DNA of 64,000 nucleotides from Psychrobacter fozii (GTDB lineage: Bacteria > Pseudomonadota > Gammaproteobacteria > Pseudomonadales > Moraxellaceae), in assembly GCF_003217155.1 (NCBI RefSeq), contig NZ_QJSU01000009.1, positions 62,001 through 126,000 on the forward strand, in the 5' to 3' direction. Under the pieces are notes generated by a model. The model was not told where the DNA came from. It did no database searches and saw only the letters and a list, made by a program, of their open reading frames with translations. A program made the position numbers and the translations under genes. Below, one piece after another: positions 37,947 to 48,182 of the stretch (position 1 is the stretch's first letter; each line of letters begins with the position of its first letter).

Positions 37947-38633
37947 ATGGATATCGTTTTAGCATCTGGTTCGCCGCGTCGTCGTGAGCTATTAGAAAGA
38001 GCGCAACTGGATTTTAGTATCTTAAGCGTGGATATTGATGAAACGCAATATGATAATGAGTCGCCAAAAGACTATATCGAGCGTATGGTCATCACCAAAG
38101 CCGAGGCTGCGATACAAAAGCTAAATGAGACGAGCAATGCAACTACGAGCGACCTTGCTGAGCAGATTCTCATTTTAACGTCTGACACCATTGGTGTACT
38201 GCCAGACGGTAAAACGGTTTTGGTCAAACCAATCGATCGCGAGCATGCTTATAGTATGTGGCAGCAAATGTCTGATAGTGTTCATGAAGTATGGACCGCG
38301 GTTCAAGCAACTCACATACAGCTGTTGCCCATAACATCAGAGTACGATGTGTCAAAACATAATGCATCAATGACCCACCCAGCTTTCCAGATTATCAAGC
38401 AGCAGCAAATCACTGAACGTACAGAAGTGAGCTTTATCCCGCTGACACCACAGATGATGAGTAACTATTGGGATAGTGGTGAGCCTGCTGATAAAGCAGG
38501 TGGTTATGGTATTCAAGGCTTGGGTGCGGCATGGGTCAGCCGTATCAATGGCAGCTATACCAATGTTGTTGGTTTACCGCTTTCGCAAACGCTGGCATTA
38601 ATTAAAACGCTTACCGATGCGAATCTCGATTAA
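37947..38633 (+). CDS. maf: Maf-family nucleotide pyrophosphatase
   Basis: 228 aa. Starts MDIVLASGSPRRRELLERA, followed by VDIDETQ, ILTSDTIGVL (the catalytic Asp region), KPIDREHAYSMWQQMS and a late GYGIQGLGAAWVSRINGSYTNVVGLPL. It is a house-cleaning enzyme that hydrolyses non-standard or dTTP/UTP-type nucleotides. It has a longer mid-insertion (about 120-150) than E. coli YhdE. The mreD-maf-rng order is usual in gamma-proteobacteria. Confidence 0.94.
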   Translation: MDIVLASGSPRRRELLERAQLDFSILSVDIDETQYDNESPKDYIERMVITKAEAAIQKLNETSNATTSDLAEQILILTSDTIGVLPDGKTVLVKPIDREHAYSMWQQMSDSVHEVWTAVQATHIQLLPITSEYDVSKHNASMTHPAFQIIKQQQITERTEVSFIPLTPQMMSNYWDSGEPADKAGGYGIQGLGAAWVSRINGSYTNVVGLPLSQTLALIKTLTDANLD

Positions 38634-38806
38634 ATAGATAAGATAAATCTATGTAGAGAGGGTTTATTAGCGAGAAATCAGTCACCACTTCTCTGCACAT
38701 AATGACACGTGAGAGTAATGGGCGAGAGCAAGCCGCATTTGTTACACTATAAAGATAATAGGCGATGAACGTCTAACAAGAAAGCTGAGAGATAAGAGAA
38801 AACATT

Positions 38807-40390
38807 ATGTCCGAAGAGCTGCTGATTAATATTAGTCCAATGGAGTCCCGTGTCGCAGTATTAGACAATGGTATCTTGGGCGAGATTTACATTGAACGTC
38901 ATCATAAACTGGGGTTGGTGGGTAATATTTACCTAGGTACAGTTGTACGTGTCTTACCTGGAATGCAGGCGGCATTCGTTGATATCGGGCAGTCGCGCAC
39001 AGCATTCTTACATGTCAACGATATGCAGCGTGAGCCTCGTGCAGTAAAGAAAGCGACTGACACTGCCAAAAATCAAACCAATGGCGCGATAGAAAGTGCT
39101 ACTGATGACTTGGACGTCACACTACCGATAGTCAACACTCAGAATACGGAAGTCATACCGACTTCTAAAACACTCATTCAGCATCGTTTGCACGAAAGCC
39201 AACGTATCTTAGTACAGGTGACAAAAGATCAATTGGGCAGCAAAGGCGCTCGTTTAACCACCAATGTATCACTACCGTCACGCTACTTGGTTTATCTGCC
39301 ATCAAGTGAACATATCGGTATATCTCAGCGCATCGATGGTGAAGAGGAACGTACTCGTCTAAAGACTGAGCTGACTAGCTTGATGCAGACGGTCAACCTA
39401 AAAGGCGGATTGATTGCTCGCACTGCTGCTGAACGTGTTCCTGTTGATAAGCTCGAAGAAGACATTTACTACCTATTGCAGCTTTGGCGTACTATCTGTG
39501 CCCGTCGCCAAGAAATCAATCATCATCAAAGCTCAGAGCTGATTTATCAAGAGCTAGCGTTACCATTGCGCTCGATCCGAGACTTGGTACATGCTGATAC
39601 CGAAAAAGTTATCATTGATAATGCGCAAATCTATGAGCAAGTCAGATACTTTGCCAAAGAGTTTGTTCCTTTTGTATATGATCGAATCGTACACTATACC
39701 GCTGAGCAATCACTCTTTGATGTACACCGTGTCGAAGATGACTTAAAAGATGCTTTGAAGCGCCGTGTCGACCTAAAGTCGGGTGGTTATCTCATTATCG
39801 ACCAGACCGAAGCAATGACAACGATAGATGTCAATACAGGGTCTTTCGTTGGTGGTCGCTCTTTAGAAGACACGGTTTATAAAACCAATCTAGAGGCTAC
39901 ACATGCTATTGCCCGTCAGTTACGTTTACGAAATCTAGGCGGCATTATCATCTTGGACTTTATTGATATGCTTGAACAACAGCATAAAGATGATGTGCTC
40001 GAGAGCTTACAATCACAGCTTACGCAAGATTATGCCAAAACTAAGATTACGCAAGTCAGTGAGCTTGGCTTGGTAGAGATGACCCGTAAACGCACACGTG
40101 AGTCACTAGGGCAGCAGCTCTGTGAGCCATGTTCGACCTGCCAAGGTCGTGGGTTTGTAAAAACTGCCGAAACGGTCTGTTTTGAGATATTCCGTGAAAT
40201 TATGCGTTGTGCCCGTACTTATAATTCTCCCAAAAAATTCACCGTAGTGGCACATGCAGCCGTTATTGACTTGTTACTAACTTCAGAGTCGGACACAGTC
40301 GCAGATCTAGAGTATTTATTAGGTAGAGTCATCACTTTTGATGTAGAAAATCTTTACACTCAAGAGCAGTACGACATCGTTTTGGATTGA
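38807..40390 (+). CDS. rng: Ribonuclease G
   Basis: 527 aa. An S1 RNA-binding domain (about 35-125) holds an insertion near 75-115 (acidic/Thr-rich, absent from E. coli RNase G). Then come an RNase-H-like subdomain, a DNase-I-like catalytic domain with TTIDVNTGSFVG and GGIIILDFIDM (catalytic Asp residues), and the zinc link CEPCSTC. It lacks the long C-terminal scaffold of RNase E. It matures 16S rRNA 5' ends and degrades some mRNAs. Confidence 0.94.
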   Translation: MSEELLINISPMESRVAVLDNGILGEIYIERHHKLGLVGNIYLGTVVRVLPGMQAAFVDIGQSRTAFLHVNDMQREPRAVKKATDTAKNQTNGAIESATDDLDVTLPIVNTQNTEVIPTSKTLIQHRLHESQRILVQVTKDQLGSKGARLTTNVSLPSRYLVYLPSSEHIGISQRIDGEEERTRLKTELTSLMQTVNLKGGLIARTAAERVPVDKLEEDIYYLLQLWRTICARRQEINHHQSSELIYQELALPLRSIRDLVHADTEKVIIDNAQIYEQVRYFAKEFVPFVYDRIVHYTAEQSLFDVHRVEDDLKDALKRRVDLKSGGYLIIDQTEAMTTIDVNTGSFVGGRSLEDTVYKTNLEATHAIARQLRLRNLGGIIILDFIDMLEQQHKDDVLESLQSQLTQDYAKTKITQVSELGLVEMTRKRTRESLGQQLCEPCSTCQGRGFVKTAETVCFEIFREIMRCARTYNSPKKFTVVAHAAVIDLLLTSESDTVADLEYLLGRVITFDVENLYTQEQYDIVLD

Positions 40391-40486
40391 TACGCTTGCT
40401 ACTACTGACAGAGATAAAGGTAATTATTAGAAATAGATAGCTTTGTTTATAAAGCGTAATATCTGGATTCGCTATAGATATAGCCC

Positions 40487-40514
40487 TTGCAATGAACGAA
40501 ATACTATGTATAAT
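40487..40514 (+). promoter_or_regulatory. S10 operon promoter
   Basis: TTGCAA (40487-40492), a 16-bp spacer, then a perfect TATAAT (40509-40514). It lies 284 bases before rpsJ. The 14 bases ATAGCCCTTGCAAT around the -35 are repeated at the tRNA-Pro promoter. Confidence 0.8.
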
Positions 40515-40797
40515 ATACACCACTGAATTATATATGCGCAGCCAATCAAACAGCTGGCGCTATGACAGCTAGAGCATCGTTTCTAGCACTATTTCATTAT
40601 GCCTCTACTAACATCCGATAATGGAAGGGTTGGTGGGGCTTTAAACTATTTTGCTTTTAGCAGGCTATAAGTTCCAATAAAGAACTCATTCTGGTTAAGA
40701 ACAGAAGGCAGCTTTAAGTAAATATTTAACCAAACGGCTTTTGATCATATCTTTGCAAAGCAAGAATGACAAAAGCACATATTAGGAGCTTGCTGGC
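40515..40797 (+). promoter_or_regulatory. S10 operon leader
   Basis: An untranslated leader of about 275 bases with possible hairpins GCTAGA...TCTAGC (about 40569-40588) and GGTTAA...TTAACC (about 40694-40734). In E. coli, L4 binds a long S10 leader to cause attenuation and to block translation. A similar role is plausible, but the folds here are not proven. rpsJ has an AGGAGC ribosome site. Confidence 0.5.
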
Positions 40798-41109
40798 ATG
40801 GCTAACCAGAGAATCCGTATCCGTCTTAAGTCTTTTGATCATCGTCTGATTGATCAATCTGCACAAGAGATTGTTGATACTGCAAAGCGCACCGGTGCGC
40901 AAGTTTGTGGTCCTGTACCGTTGCCGACTCGCATTGAGCGCTTCAACGTTCTAACTTCACCACACGTAAACAAAGACGCTCGTGATCAGTACGAAATCCG
41001 TACTCATAAGCGTATGGTTGACATCGTTCAACCTACCGATAAAACTGTGGATGCGCTAATGAAGCTTGATTTAGCGGCGGGTGTTGACGTTCAAATTGCT
41101 TTGGGTTAA
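40798..41109 (+). CDS. rpsJ: 30S ribosomal protein S10
   Basis: 103 aa, the usual length. It starts [22 protein letters not shown] and ends DVQIALG as in gamma-proteobacteria, with the loop [16 protein letters not shown]10 is also NusE, acting in antitermination. First gene of the S10 operon, preceded by a long leader; rplC follows after 48 bases. Confidence 0.98.
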   Translation: MANQRIRIRLKSFDHRLIDQSAQEIVDTAKRTGAQVCGPVPLPTRIERFNVLTSPHVNKDARDQYEIRTHKRMVDIVQPTDKTVDALMKLDLAAGVDVQIALG

Positions 41110-41157
41110 TGCACATAAACACCCAACCCATTAATATAAGATATAAAGAGGTCTAAA

Positions 41158-41796
41158 ATGGCGATCGGTTTAGTCGGTAAAAAATGCGGCATGACCCGTG
41201 TCTTCACTGAAGCAGGCGCATCTATCCCTGTAACAGTGGTTGAGATCAGTGCTAACCGCATTACTCAAGTAAAAAATACTGATGTAGATGGCTATCAAGC
41301 CATCCAAGTCACCACAGGTACTCGTCGTGACAGCCGCGTAACAGCAGCTCAAAAAGGTCACTTCGCTAAAGCTGGCGTTGCCGCTGGTCGTGGTGTTTGG
41401 GAATTTCGTGCCAACGAAAGCGATCTTGAAGGTCGTGAGATTGGTGGTGAGATTCTTGCTGACTTGTTCGAACAAGGTCAGATGGTTGATGTTACAGGAA
41501 ACAGTAAAGGTAAAGGTTTTCAGGGTCCTGTAAAGCGTCACAACTTTAGTATGCAAGATGCGACTCATGGTAACTCAGTATCTCATCGTGCACATGGTTC
41601 AACTGGTCAGAACCAGTCACCAGGTAAAGTATTCAAAGGCAAAAAGATGGCGGGTCAGATGGGTAACAAACGCGTTACCGTTCAAGGCCTAGAAGTGATT
41701 TCGGTTGATGCCGAAAAAGGGTTACTTGTCATCAAGGGTGCTATCCCAGGTGCCACCGGTGGCGATGTTATCGTACGTCCGTCAGTCAAAGCCTAA
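41158..41796 (+). CDS. rplC: 50S ribosomal protein L3
   Basis: 212 aa, normal. [15 protein letters not shown] at the start, the long extension [14 protein letters not shown] with [28 protein letters not shown] in family form, and [16 protein letters not shown] at the end. It contains the Gln site that PrmB methylates in E. coli (NQ in the GQNQSPG segment). It binds near the peptidyl transferase centre. An AGAGG ribosome site precedes it. Confidence 0.98.
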   Translation: MAIGLVGKKCGMTRVFTEAGASIPVTVVEISANRITQVKNTDVDGYQAIQVTTGTRRDSRVTAAQKGHFAKAGVAAGRGVWEFRANESDLEGREIGGEILADLFEQGQMVDVTGNSKGKGFQGPVKRHNFSMQDATHGNSVSHRAHGSTGQNQSPGKVFKGKKMAGQMGNKRVTVQGLEVISVDAEKGLLVIKGAIPGATGGDVIVRPSVKA

Positions 41797-41810
41797 GCAA
41801 GGGGATTAAC

Positions 41811-42413
41811 GTGGATTTAAAAACAGTTACAGGTGCTGCGGTTGAGCTTTCTGATACGGCATTTGGTCGTGAATTCAACGAAGCACTAGTGCATCAAGTC
41901 GTCACCGCTTATTTAGCTGGTGCTCGCCAAGGTACACGCGCACAAAAAACCCGTGCCGAAGTTTCTGGCGGTGGTATTAAGCCATGGCGCCAGAAAGGTA
42001 CTGGTCGCGCTCGTGCGGGTTCTATTCGTAGCCCAATCTGGCGTGGGGGCGGACGTGCATTTGCGGCCAAACCACAAGATTGGTCACAGAAAGTAAACCG
42101 TAAGATGTATCGCGGTGCGATGCAGTGCATCCTAGCCGAATTGATTCGCCAAGAGCGTCTGATTTTGGTAGAAGAGTTGAGCGTTTCTGGTCCTAAGACC
42201 AAAGAGCTGATCGCAAAGTTAAATGAGCTTGGTGCACCTCGTGCATTGATCGTCACTAAAGAAGTTGACGAAAACTTATACTTAGCCGCTCGCAACATTC
42301 CACATGTCAACGTACTTGATACAAGTGAAGTTGACCCAGTGAGCTTGATTGCTTTTGACAAAGTAATCATGTCAGTTGAAGCTGCGAAACAATTTGAGGA
42401 AGCACTAGCATGA
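41811..42413 (+). CDS. rplD: 50S ribosomal protein L4
   Basis: 200 aa with a GTG start (GCAAGGGG 7 bases upstream). The exit-tunnel loop region [30 protein letters not shown] and [11 protein letters not shown] is intact, so there is no sign of macrolide-type loop changes. In E. coli L4 represses the S10 operon through the leader. rplW overlaps its stop by 4 bases. Confidence 0.98.
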   Translation: MDLKTVTGAAVELSDTAFGREFNEALVHQVVTAYLAGARQGTRAQKTRAEVSGGGIKPWRQKGTGRARAGSIRSPIWRGGGRAFAAKPQDWSQKVNRKMYRGAMQCILAELIRQERLILVEELSVSGPKTKELIAKLNELGAPRALIVTKEVDENLYLAARNIPHVNVLDTSEVDPVSLIAFDKVIMSVEAAKQFEEALA

Positions 42414-42760
42414 ATAACGCAAGACTTTATCAGATCCTAAGAGGACCTGTATTCTCAGAGAAATCTCAAATGCTTGGCGACTCACTTGGTGTGCAGGTAT
42501 TTAAAATTGACTCTAAGGCTACTAAGCTTGAAGTTAAAAAAGCAGTTGAGATGATGTTTGAAGGTGTTGAAGTATTAAAAGTAAACACTTTGAATGTTAA
42601 AGGTAAGACAAAGCGTTTTGGTAAAAGCATTGGCCGTCGTAATGACTACAAAAAAGCCTATGTTACCTTAAAAGCTGGTCAAGATGTACAAATGGCTGAT
42701 GCTGGTGAAGAGGTCGCGAACACGACTGCTTCTACTAGTGAAACAGCGAATAACGAATAA
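42410..42760 (+). CDS. rplW: 50S ribosomal protein L23
   Basis: 116 aa, about 16 longer than E. coli L23 through an acidic Ala/Thr/Glu tail ([20 protein letters not shown]). The core has [13 protein letters not shown] and [22 protein letters not shown]23 sits at the tunnel exit and docks trigger factor and SRP. The start overlaps the rplD stop. The tail is probably disordered. Confidence 0.97.
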   Translation: MNNARLYQILRGPVFSEKSQMLGDSLGVQVFKIDSKATKLEVKKAVEMMFEGVEVLKVNTLNVKGKTKRFGKSIGRRNDYKKAYVTLKAGQDVQMADAGEEVANTTASTSETANNE

Positions 42761-42771
42761 GGATTACACTC

Positions 42772-43599
42772 ATGCCTATCGTAAGAGCAAAGCCAACATC
42801 ACCAGGCCGTCGTTTTGTTGAAAAAGTAGTGCATCCACACCTTTATAAAGGTCGTCCGTTTGCAGCGCTTCTAGAATCAAAAAGCAAGACCGGTGGTCGT
42901 AACAATAATGGCCGCATTACTACTCGTCACATTGGCGGTGGTCACAAGCAGCATTATCGTATTATCGATTTCAAACGTACTAAAGATAATATCCCAGCCA
43001 CGGTAGAGCGTATTGAATACGATCCTAACCGTACTGCGCATATTGCACTACTTAAGTACGCTGATGGCGAACGCCGTTACATCATCGCTGCTAAAAAACA
43101 AGCAGTTGGTGATACAGTAATGTCAGGTGAAACTTCACCAATCCGTCCAGGTAACTGTTTACCACTGAAAAACATCCCATTGGGTACTGTGATTCACAAT
43201 ATCGAACTTAAAATCGGTAAAGGTGCACAGATGGCTCGCGCAGCGGGTGCTAGTGTTCAGTTATTAGGTCGTGACGGTATTTATGCTATTCTACGTTTGC
43301 GTTCTGGCGAAACTCGTCGCGTACACGTGAATTGCCGTGCTGTTATCGGTGAAGTTTCTAACACTGAAAACAACTTGAAATCACTTGGTAAAGCCGGTGC
43401 TTCACGTTGGCGTGGTGTTCGTCCTTCAGTTCGTGGTGTCGCTATGAACCCGGTTGATCACCCACATGGTGGTGGTGAAGGTCGTAACAAAGGTCGCCAT
43501 CCAACTAGCCCTTGGGGTCAGAAGTCTAAAGGACTTAAAACGCGTAGCAATAAGCGTACTGACAACATGATCATCCGCCGTCGCGCCAAGAAGAAATAA
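42772..43599 (+). CDS. rplB: 50S ribosomal protein L2
   Basis: 275 aa, normal. [20 protein letters not shown] at the start, [20 protein letters not shown], and the conserved C-terminal [19 protein letters not shown] with the peptidyl-transferase-associated His. It is needed for subunit joining. It is followed by rpsS after 12 bases with an AAGGAAG site. Confidence 0.98.
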   Translation: MPIVRAKPTSPGRRFVEKVVHPHLYKGRPFAALLESKSKTGGRNNNGRITTRHIGGGHKQHYRIIDFKRTKDNIPATVERIEYDPNRTAHIALLKYADGERRYIIAAKKQAVGDTVMSGETSPIRPGNCLPLKNIPLGTVIHNIELKIGKGAQMARAAGASVQLLGRDGIYAILRLRSGETRRVHVNCRAVIGEVSNTENNLKSLGKAGASRWRGVRPSVRGVAMNPVDHPHGGGEGRNKGRHPTSPWGQKSKGLKTRSNKRTDNMIIRRRAKKK

Positions 43600-43611
43600 A
43601 GGAAGAATTTC

Positions 43612-43887
43612 ATGCCTCGTTCATTGAAAAAAGGTCCATTCATAGACGCGCATTTGTTTGCTAAAGTTGAGAATGCATTAGACACCAACTCACGCAAGCC
43701 AATTAAGACTTGGTCGCGCCGCTCGATGATTTTGCCACAAATGGTTGGCCTAACTTTATCTGTTCACAACGGCCGTACTCATGTACCGGTTATCGTGAGC
43801 GAACAGATGGTTGGTCATAAACTAGGTGAATTTGCCCCGACTCGTACGTATCGTGGTCATGGCATTGACAGAAAAGCTAAGAAATAA
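43612..43887 (+). CDS. rpsS: 30S ribosomal protein S19
   Basis: 91 aa. [19 protein letters not shown] at the start, then [17 protein letters not shown] and [17 protein letters not shown], all standard. It forms part of the head of the small subunit with S13. It lies just before rplV. Confidence 0.98.
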
Positions 43888-43897
43888 GGTGCTTATC

Positions 43898-44227
43898 ATG
43901 GAAGTAACTGCAAAATTACGCGGTGCCGCCATATCGGCACAAAAAGTTAGACTCGTTGCTGATGAAGTTCGTGGCAAATCTATCGAGCGTGCTTTGGATA
44001 TCCTAACGTATAGTAATAAAAAAGGCGCTGTGTTTGTTAAGAAATGTCTTAACTCAGCCATCGCCAATGCCGAAAACAACAACGGTCTAGATATCGATAC
44101 TCTTAAAGTATCAACTATCTACGTTGATGAAGGCATTACGCTAAAACGTATCCTACCACGTGCCAAAGGCCGCGCTGATCGTATCAGTAAGCGTACCTGT
44201 CACATCACTATTAAGGTAGGGGAATAA
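43898..44227 (+). CDS. rplV: 50S ribosomal protein L22
   Basis: 109 aa from the ATG at 43898 ([20 protein letters not shown]), matching family length; the open frame upstream overlaps rpsS and is not used. The tunnel loop [21 protein letters not shown] is intact. A weak AAGGTG site lies upstream. The rpsS-rplV-rpsC spacing is tight. Confidence 0.97.
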
Positions 44228-44230
44228 GTT

Positions 44231-44959
44231 ATGGGTCAAAAAGTACATCCAATCGGAATTCGTCTTGGTGTTGTAAAAAAGCATAACGCAAACTGGTATG
44301 CTAGCCCTAAACAATACTCAGAATACCTAATCAACGACATTAGAGTTCGTGAATATCTACGCAAAAAGCTAGACAACGCTATGATCAGCAACATCATGAT
44401 CGAGCGTCCTACTGGCGCTGCTAAGATTACCATCGCCACTGCGCGCCCTGGTATTGTTATCGGTAAAAAAGGCGAAGATATCGAAAGACTTCAAAAAGAA
44501 TTGACCAAAATAATGGGCGTACCTGCTCAGGTCAACATTGAAGAAATCACGTCACCTGATCTTGATGCACGTTTGGTAGCAGACGGTATCAGTAGCCAGC
44601 TTGAGCGTCGTGTTATGTTCCGTCGTGCGATGAAACGTGCTGTACAGAACAGCATGCGTTCTGGTGCTAAAGGTATTAAAGTTGAGTTGTCTGGCCGTCT
44701 TGGCGGTGCTGAGATTGCTCGTACTGAATGGTACCGTGAAGGTCGTGTGCCACTGCATACACTCCGCGCTGATATTGACTATTCGTCAGTACGTGCAGAG
44801 ACAACTTACGGCACTATCGGTGTTAAAGTTTGGATTTTCCGTGGCGAAATCCTTGACGGTATGAACAGTGTATATAATCCCGTTAAAGAAGAGCAGGCCC
44901 GTGCGCCAAAACGCCGTGGTCGTGGAAACGGAAATCGTCGAAACTCAGACAGAGGTTAA
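44231..44959 (+). CDS. rpsC: 30S ribosomal protein S3
   Basis: 242 aa. [20 protein letters not shown], the KH domain with the GxxG loop in [13 protein letters not shown], and the C-terminal [23 protein letters not shown] basic Arg/Gly/Asn-rich tail ([14 protein letters not shown]) makes it slightly longer than E. coli S3. It lies at the mRNA entry channel. Confidence 0.98.
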   Translation: MGQKVHPIGIRLGVVKKHNANWYASPKQYSEYLINDIRVREYLRKKLDNAMISNIMIERPTGAAKITIATARPGIVIGKKGEDIERLQKELTKIMGVPAQVNIEEITSPDLDARLVADGISSQLERRVMFRRAMKRAVQNSMRSGAKGIKVELSGRLGGAEIARTEWYREGRVPLHTLRADIDYSSVRAETTYGTIGVKVWIFRGEILDGMNSVYNPVKEEQARAPKRRGRGNGNRRNSDRG

Positions 44960-44962
44960 ACT

Positions 44963-45376
44963 ATGTTACAGCCAAAACGTACCAAGTTTCGTAAAATGCA
45001 CAAAGGTCGTAACACTGGGCTAGCTCATCGTGGAAGCACCGTTGCATTCGGACAAATTGGTCTAAAATCTTTGACTCGTGGTCGTATGACTGCCCGTCAA
45101 ATTGAAGCAGCACGTCGTACCATCACTCGCAAAATTAAGCGTGGCGGTAAGATTTGGATTCGTGTATTCCCTGACAAACCAATTACCAACAAGCCATTAG
45201 AAGTACGTATGGGTAAAGGTAAAGGTCCAGTCGAGTATTGGGTATGCGAAATCAAACCTGGTAAAGTGTTATATGAAATCGAAGGGGTCTCAGAAGAGCT
45301 TGCTCGCGAAGCATTTATACTTGCTGCAGCAAAATTGCCCTTTAAAACTACCATTGTTAAGCGGACGATAATGTAA
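44963..45376 (+). CDS. rplP: 50S ribosomal protein L16
   Basis: 137 aa, usual length. [19 protein letters not shown] at the start, the [18 protein letters not shown] helix, and [19 protein letters not shown] with the Arg that is hydroxylated by RoxA in E. coli. It binds the elbow of A-site tRNA. The stop overlaps the rpmC start (TAATG). Confidence 0.98.
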   Translation: MLQPKRTKFRKMHKGRNTGLAHRGSTVAFGQIGLKSLTRGRMTARQIEAARRTITRKIKRGGKIWIRVFPDKPITNKPLEVRMGKGKGPVEYWVCEIKPGKVLYEIEGVSEELAREAFILAAAKLPFKTTIVKRTIM

Positions 45377-45573
45377 TGAAGATCAGTGAATTACGTGATA
45401 AATCATTAGAAGAACTGACCCAGTTACTTGATGAAAAGCAACTTGATGCTTTCCGTATTCGTATGGCTAAAGCAACTGGTCAGTTGGGTAATACCCATGA
45501 AGTACGTGGCAATCGTCGTACGATTGCACAGCTTCAGACTTTGATTAACGAGAAACAACGAGGCGACTCATGA
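45376..45573 (+). CDS. rpmC: 50S ribosomal protein L29
   Basis: 65 aa: [20 protein letters not shown], then [19 protein letters not shown] and a short helix. A two-helix protein beside L23 at the tunnel exit. Both ends overlap neighbours (rplP stop, rpsQ start), so expression is coupled. Confidence 0.97.
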   Translation: MKISELRDKSLEELTQLLDEKQLDAFRIRMAKATGQLGNTHEVRGNRRTIAQLQTLINEKQRGDS

Positions 45574-45845
45574 GCGATAACAATCAAACAGCTACCAATG
45601 CTAGCGTATTGACAGGACGAGTTGTCAGCGACAAGATGGACAAGTCCATCACAGTTTTGATTGAGCGTCTGGTTCGTCATCCTCTATATGGCAAACAGCT
45701 TCGTCGTTCTACGAAAATCAAAGCACACGATGAGAACAACGTTTGCCAACAAGGCGACCTTGTCCGTATCAAAGAAACGCGTCCAATCTCAAAAACCAAG
45801 TCTTGGACTTTGGTTGATGTGGTTGAAAAAGTAGAAAAAATCTAA
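45570..45845 (+). CDS. rpsQ: 30S ribosomal protein S17
   Basis: 91 aa. An OB-fold protein with [41 protein letters not shown] and [21 protein letters not shown]. Its N-terminus is slightly extended ([12 protein letters not shown]). It binds 16S helix 11. It is the last gene of the S10 block; a 182-base gap with a promoter follows. Confidence 0.97.
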   Translation: MSDNNQTATNASVLTGRVVSDKMDKSITVLIERLVRHPLYGKQLRRSTKIKAHDENNVCQQGDLVRIKETRPISKTKSWTLVDVVEKVEKI

Positions 45846-45850
45846 GTAAA

Positions 45851-45879
45851 TTGCATTAAAAGCCAGAAGCTGTTAAAAT
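45851..45879 (+). promoter_or_regulatory. Internal promoter before rplN (spc promoter)
   Basis: TTGCAT (45851-45856), an exact 17-bp spacer and TAAAAT (45874-45879). It lies in the 182-base gap between rpsQ and rplN, the place of the E. coli spc promoter, and gives a leader of about 140 bases. Confidence 0.75.
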
Positions 45880-46027
45880 ATCCGCCTTTTTAAGGATGCT
45901 GATTGCGCCGAGCGTATATCACTCACATTAAGAGTAAGTCGCGGTTATTTATATTACAATGCCGTCTACTCATACTGTGCTAGCGGCAGCAACTGGTTTT
46001 TATTGCTCATACGTGTGGAGTAACGCT

Positions 46028-46396
46028 ATGATTCAGGTTGAGTCAATGCTGGAAGTTGCAGACAATAGCGGTGCAAGACGAGTTCAGTGCATTAAAGTAC
46101 TGGGTGGTTCTCATCGTCGTTATGCATCAGTTGGCGACATTATTAAAGTAACGGTTAAAGAAGCCATTCCGCGTGGTCGTGTTAAAAAAGGCGACGTGAT
46201 GAATGCTGTAGTTGTACGTACCAAAAAAGGCGTTCGTCGTCCTGATGGTTCTGTGTTACGTTTTGACGACAATGCTGCGGTATTGTTGAACCAAAACAAA
46301 GCACCGATTGCAACTCGTATTTTTGGACCGGTAACTCGTGAACTACGTGGTGATCAGTTTATGAAAATTGTATCACTAGCACCAGAAGTATTGTGA
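46028..46396 (+). CDS. rplN: 50S ribosomal protein L14
   Basis: 122 aa from the ATG at 46028 ([19 protein letters not shown]), with GTGGAG about 9 bases upstream; the frame upstream to 45959 has no family counterpart. Conserved [30 protein letters not shown] in family form and ARIFGPV-like [11 protein letters not shown]. It forms an intersubunit bridge. First gene of the spc block. Confidence 0.97.
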   Translation: MIQVESMLEVADNSGARRVQCIKVLGGSHRRYASVGDIIKVTVKEAIPRGRVKKGDVMNAVVVRTKKGVRRPDGSVLRFDDNAAVLLNQNKAPIATRIFGPVTRELRGDQFMKIVSLAPEVL

Positions 46397-46404
46397 GGTA
46401 ATCC

Positions 46405-46722
46405 ATGTCAAAATTACGTAAAGGCGATACAGTTATCGTGATTGCTGGTAAAGATAAAGGCAAGCAAGGTACTGTACAAGCTGTAAAAAATGATCGTATT
46501 AAAGTAGAAGGCATTAACATTGTCACCAAACATCAGAAGCCAAATCAGGCAGCTGGCGTTGAAGGCGGCATTCTTAAGCAAGAAGCTTTCCTACATATTT
46601 CAAATGTCGCAATATTAAATGCGCAAACCCAAAAAGCTGATCGTATTACTTATCAGTTCAGCGAAGACGGCCAGAAACAACGCGTCTATCGTTCGAACGG
46701 TGAAGTAGTGGCGACTGCGTAA
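46405..46722 (+). CDS. rplX: 50S ribosomal protein L24
   Basis: 105 aa. A KOW motif in LRKGDTVIVIAGKDKGKQGTV, then VEGINIVTKHQKPNQAAGVEGGI and a C-terminal beta part. An assembly initiator protein near the tunnel exit. The ATG has GAGGTAA just upstream, 5 bases away. Confidence 0.97.
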   Translation: MSKLRKGDTVIVIAGKDKGKQGTVQAVKNDRIKVEGINIVTKHQKPNQAAGVEGGILKQEAFLHISNVAILNAQTQKADRITYQFSEDGQKQRVYRSNGEVVATA

Positions 46723-46743
46723 GACACTAAGGGTGTAATGGTA

Positions 46744-47280
46744 ATGGCAAGATTAAAATCTTTATATAACGATAAATTAAAGCAGCAAATCCAAGAAGAA
46801 CTTGGTTTGGCAAATGTGATGCAAGTGCCTAAAATCACTAAAATCACACTTAACATGGGTGTAGGCGGTGCGTCTCAAGACAAGAAATTGCTTGAAGGTG
46901 CTGTAGCTGATATGACTGCAATTGCTGGTCAAAAACCTGTTGTCACCAAAGCGCGTAAATCAGTTGCTGGCTTTAAGATTCGTGAAGAATGGCCAATTGG
47001 CTGTAAAGTAACGCTACGCGGTGAGCAAATGTACGAATTTTTAGATCGTCTCGTTGCCATTGCAATTCCTCGTATTCGTGATTTCCGCGGTTTTTCACCT
47101 AAAGCCTTTGACGGACGTGGTAACTACTCATTGGGTATCAAAGAACAAATTGTATTCCCAGAAGTAGATTTTGACAAGATTGATCGTATCCGCGGTATGG
47201 ATGTGACAATCACCACGTCAGCTCAATCTGATGAAGAAGGTCGTGCGTTGCTTAAAGCATTCGGCTTCCCATTTAAATAA
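46744..47280 (+). CDS. rplE: 50S ribosomal protein L5
   Basis: 178 aa from the ATG at 46744 ([11 protein letters not shown] aligns with the usual start); an ATG 6 bases earlier is possible and closer to AAGGG. Conserved [50 protein letters not shown] in family form, and [22 protein letters not shown]. It binds 5S rRNA. In E. coli, S8 represses the operon at this gene's start. Confidence 0.97.
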   Translation: MARLKSLYNDKLKQQIQEELGLANVMQVPKITKITLNMGVGGASQDKKLLEGAVADMTAIAGQKPVVTKARKSVAGFKIREEWPIGCKVTLRGEQMYEFLDRLVAIAIPRIRDFRGFSPKAFDGRGNYSLGIKEQIVFPEVDFDKIDRIRGMDVTITTSAQSDEEGRALLKAFGFPFK

Positions 47281-47292
47281 GGTAAAGACGTT

Positions 47293-47598
47293 ATGGCAAA
47301 GAAGAGCATGATTAACCGCGAATTGAAGCGCGAAAAAATGGTTGCTAAATACGCTGATAAGCGTATCAAGCTAAAAGAAACTATCAGTGATATGACTGCA
47401 AGTGACGAAACTCGTATGGAAGCGATGTTAGAGCTACAAGCTCTTCCACGTAACTCATCACCAGTACGTCTGCGCAATCGTTGTGCTATCACCGGTCGTC
47501 CTCACGGTTACTTCCGCAAGTTTGGCTTATCACGCAATATGCTGCGTGAGCGTGTCATGCAAGGCGATGTGCCTGGTGTTCGTAAAGCAAGCTGGTAA
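47293..47598 (+). CDS. rpsN: 30S ribosomal protein S14
   Basis: 101 aa, the long zinc-free form (no CxxC). [53 protein letters not shown] in family form, ending GVRKASW. It sits in the head of the 30S next to S3 and S10. Confidence 0.98.
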   Translation: MAKKSMINRELKREKMVAKYADKRIKLKETISDMTASDETRMEAMLELQALPRNSSPVRLRNRCAITGRPHGYFRKFGLSRNMLRERVMQGDVPGVRKASW

Positions 47599-47609
47599 GG
47601 GGTAACTAT

Positions 47610-48008
47610 ATGAGTATGCAAGATACCGTTGGGGATATGCTAACCCGTATTCGTAACGCACAAATGGCTAACAAAGTATCGGTAGCAATGCCGAGCTCTA
47701 AATTACGTAAATCAATTGCTGATTTGCTAGTTAGCGAAGGTTATGTGGCTAGTGCTGTTGTTACTGAAGAAGCAAACAACAAAGCAAGCCTTACTATTGA
47801 ACTAAAATACTTCGAAGGCCGTGCTGTCATCGAAACTATTCAACGTTTTAGCCGTCCTGGTTTACGCCAGTTCCGTGGCAAAGACGCTATCCCTACTGTT
47901 AAGCAAGGTATGGGTGTTGCTATCGTATCAACTAGCCAAGGTATCATGAGTGATCGTGCTGCACGCGCTGCTGGTATCGGTGGTGAAATCGTCGCATTTG
48001 TAGCGTAA
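47610..48008 (+). CDS. rpsH: 30S ribosomal protein S8
   Basis: 132 aa. [40 protein letters not shown] and ISTSQG-like [21 protein letters not shown]. It binds 16S helix 21; in E. coli it is the spc translational repressor. The 174-base gap that follows contains a terminator-like hairpin. Confidence 0.98.
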   Translation: MSMQDTVGDMLTRIRNAQMANKVSVAMPSSKLRKSIADLLVSEGYVASAVVTEEANNKASLTIELKYFEGRAVIETIQRFSRPGLRQFRGKDAIPTVKQGMGVAIVSTSQGIMSDRAARAAGIGGEIVAFVA

Positions 48009-48110
48009 GTTACACGATGATAAAGTCTATTTGACGCTGTTGGGCTTCTATCAATGTGGTAATGATGAATTATTTAACATTGTTAGGTGTCTAACGCGGT
48101 CAACTATGCT

Positions 48111-48143
48111 AAACTAACACGCTTTTTAGCCTGTTAGTTTTTT
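48111..48143 (+). terminator. Terminator-like hairpin inside the spc cluster, before rplF
   Basis: The 9-bp stem AAACTAACA (48111-48119) / TGTTAGTTT (48132-48140) has a 12-nt loop and a six-T run. It lies between rpsH and rplF on the coding strand. It would cut, or partly cut, transcription of rplF and later genes unless antitermination or a new promoter acts. Confidence 0.65.
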
Positions 48144-48182
48144 CGCTAATATAAAGAAGTTAATTTTTTAAGGAATATTCCT

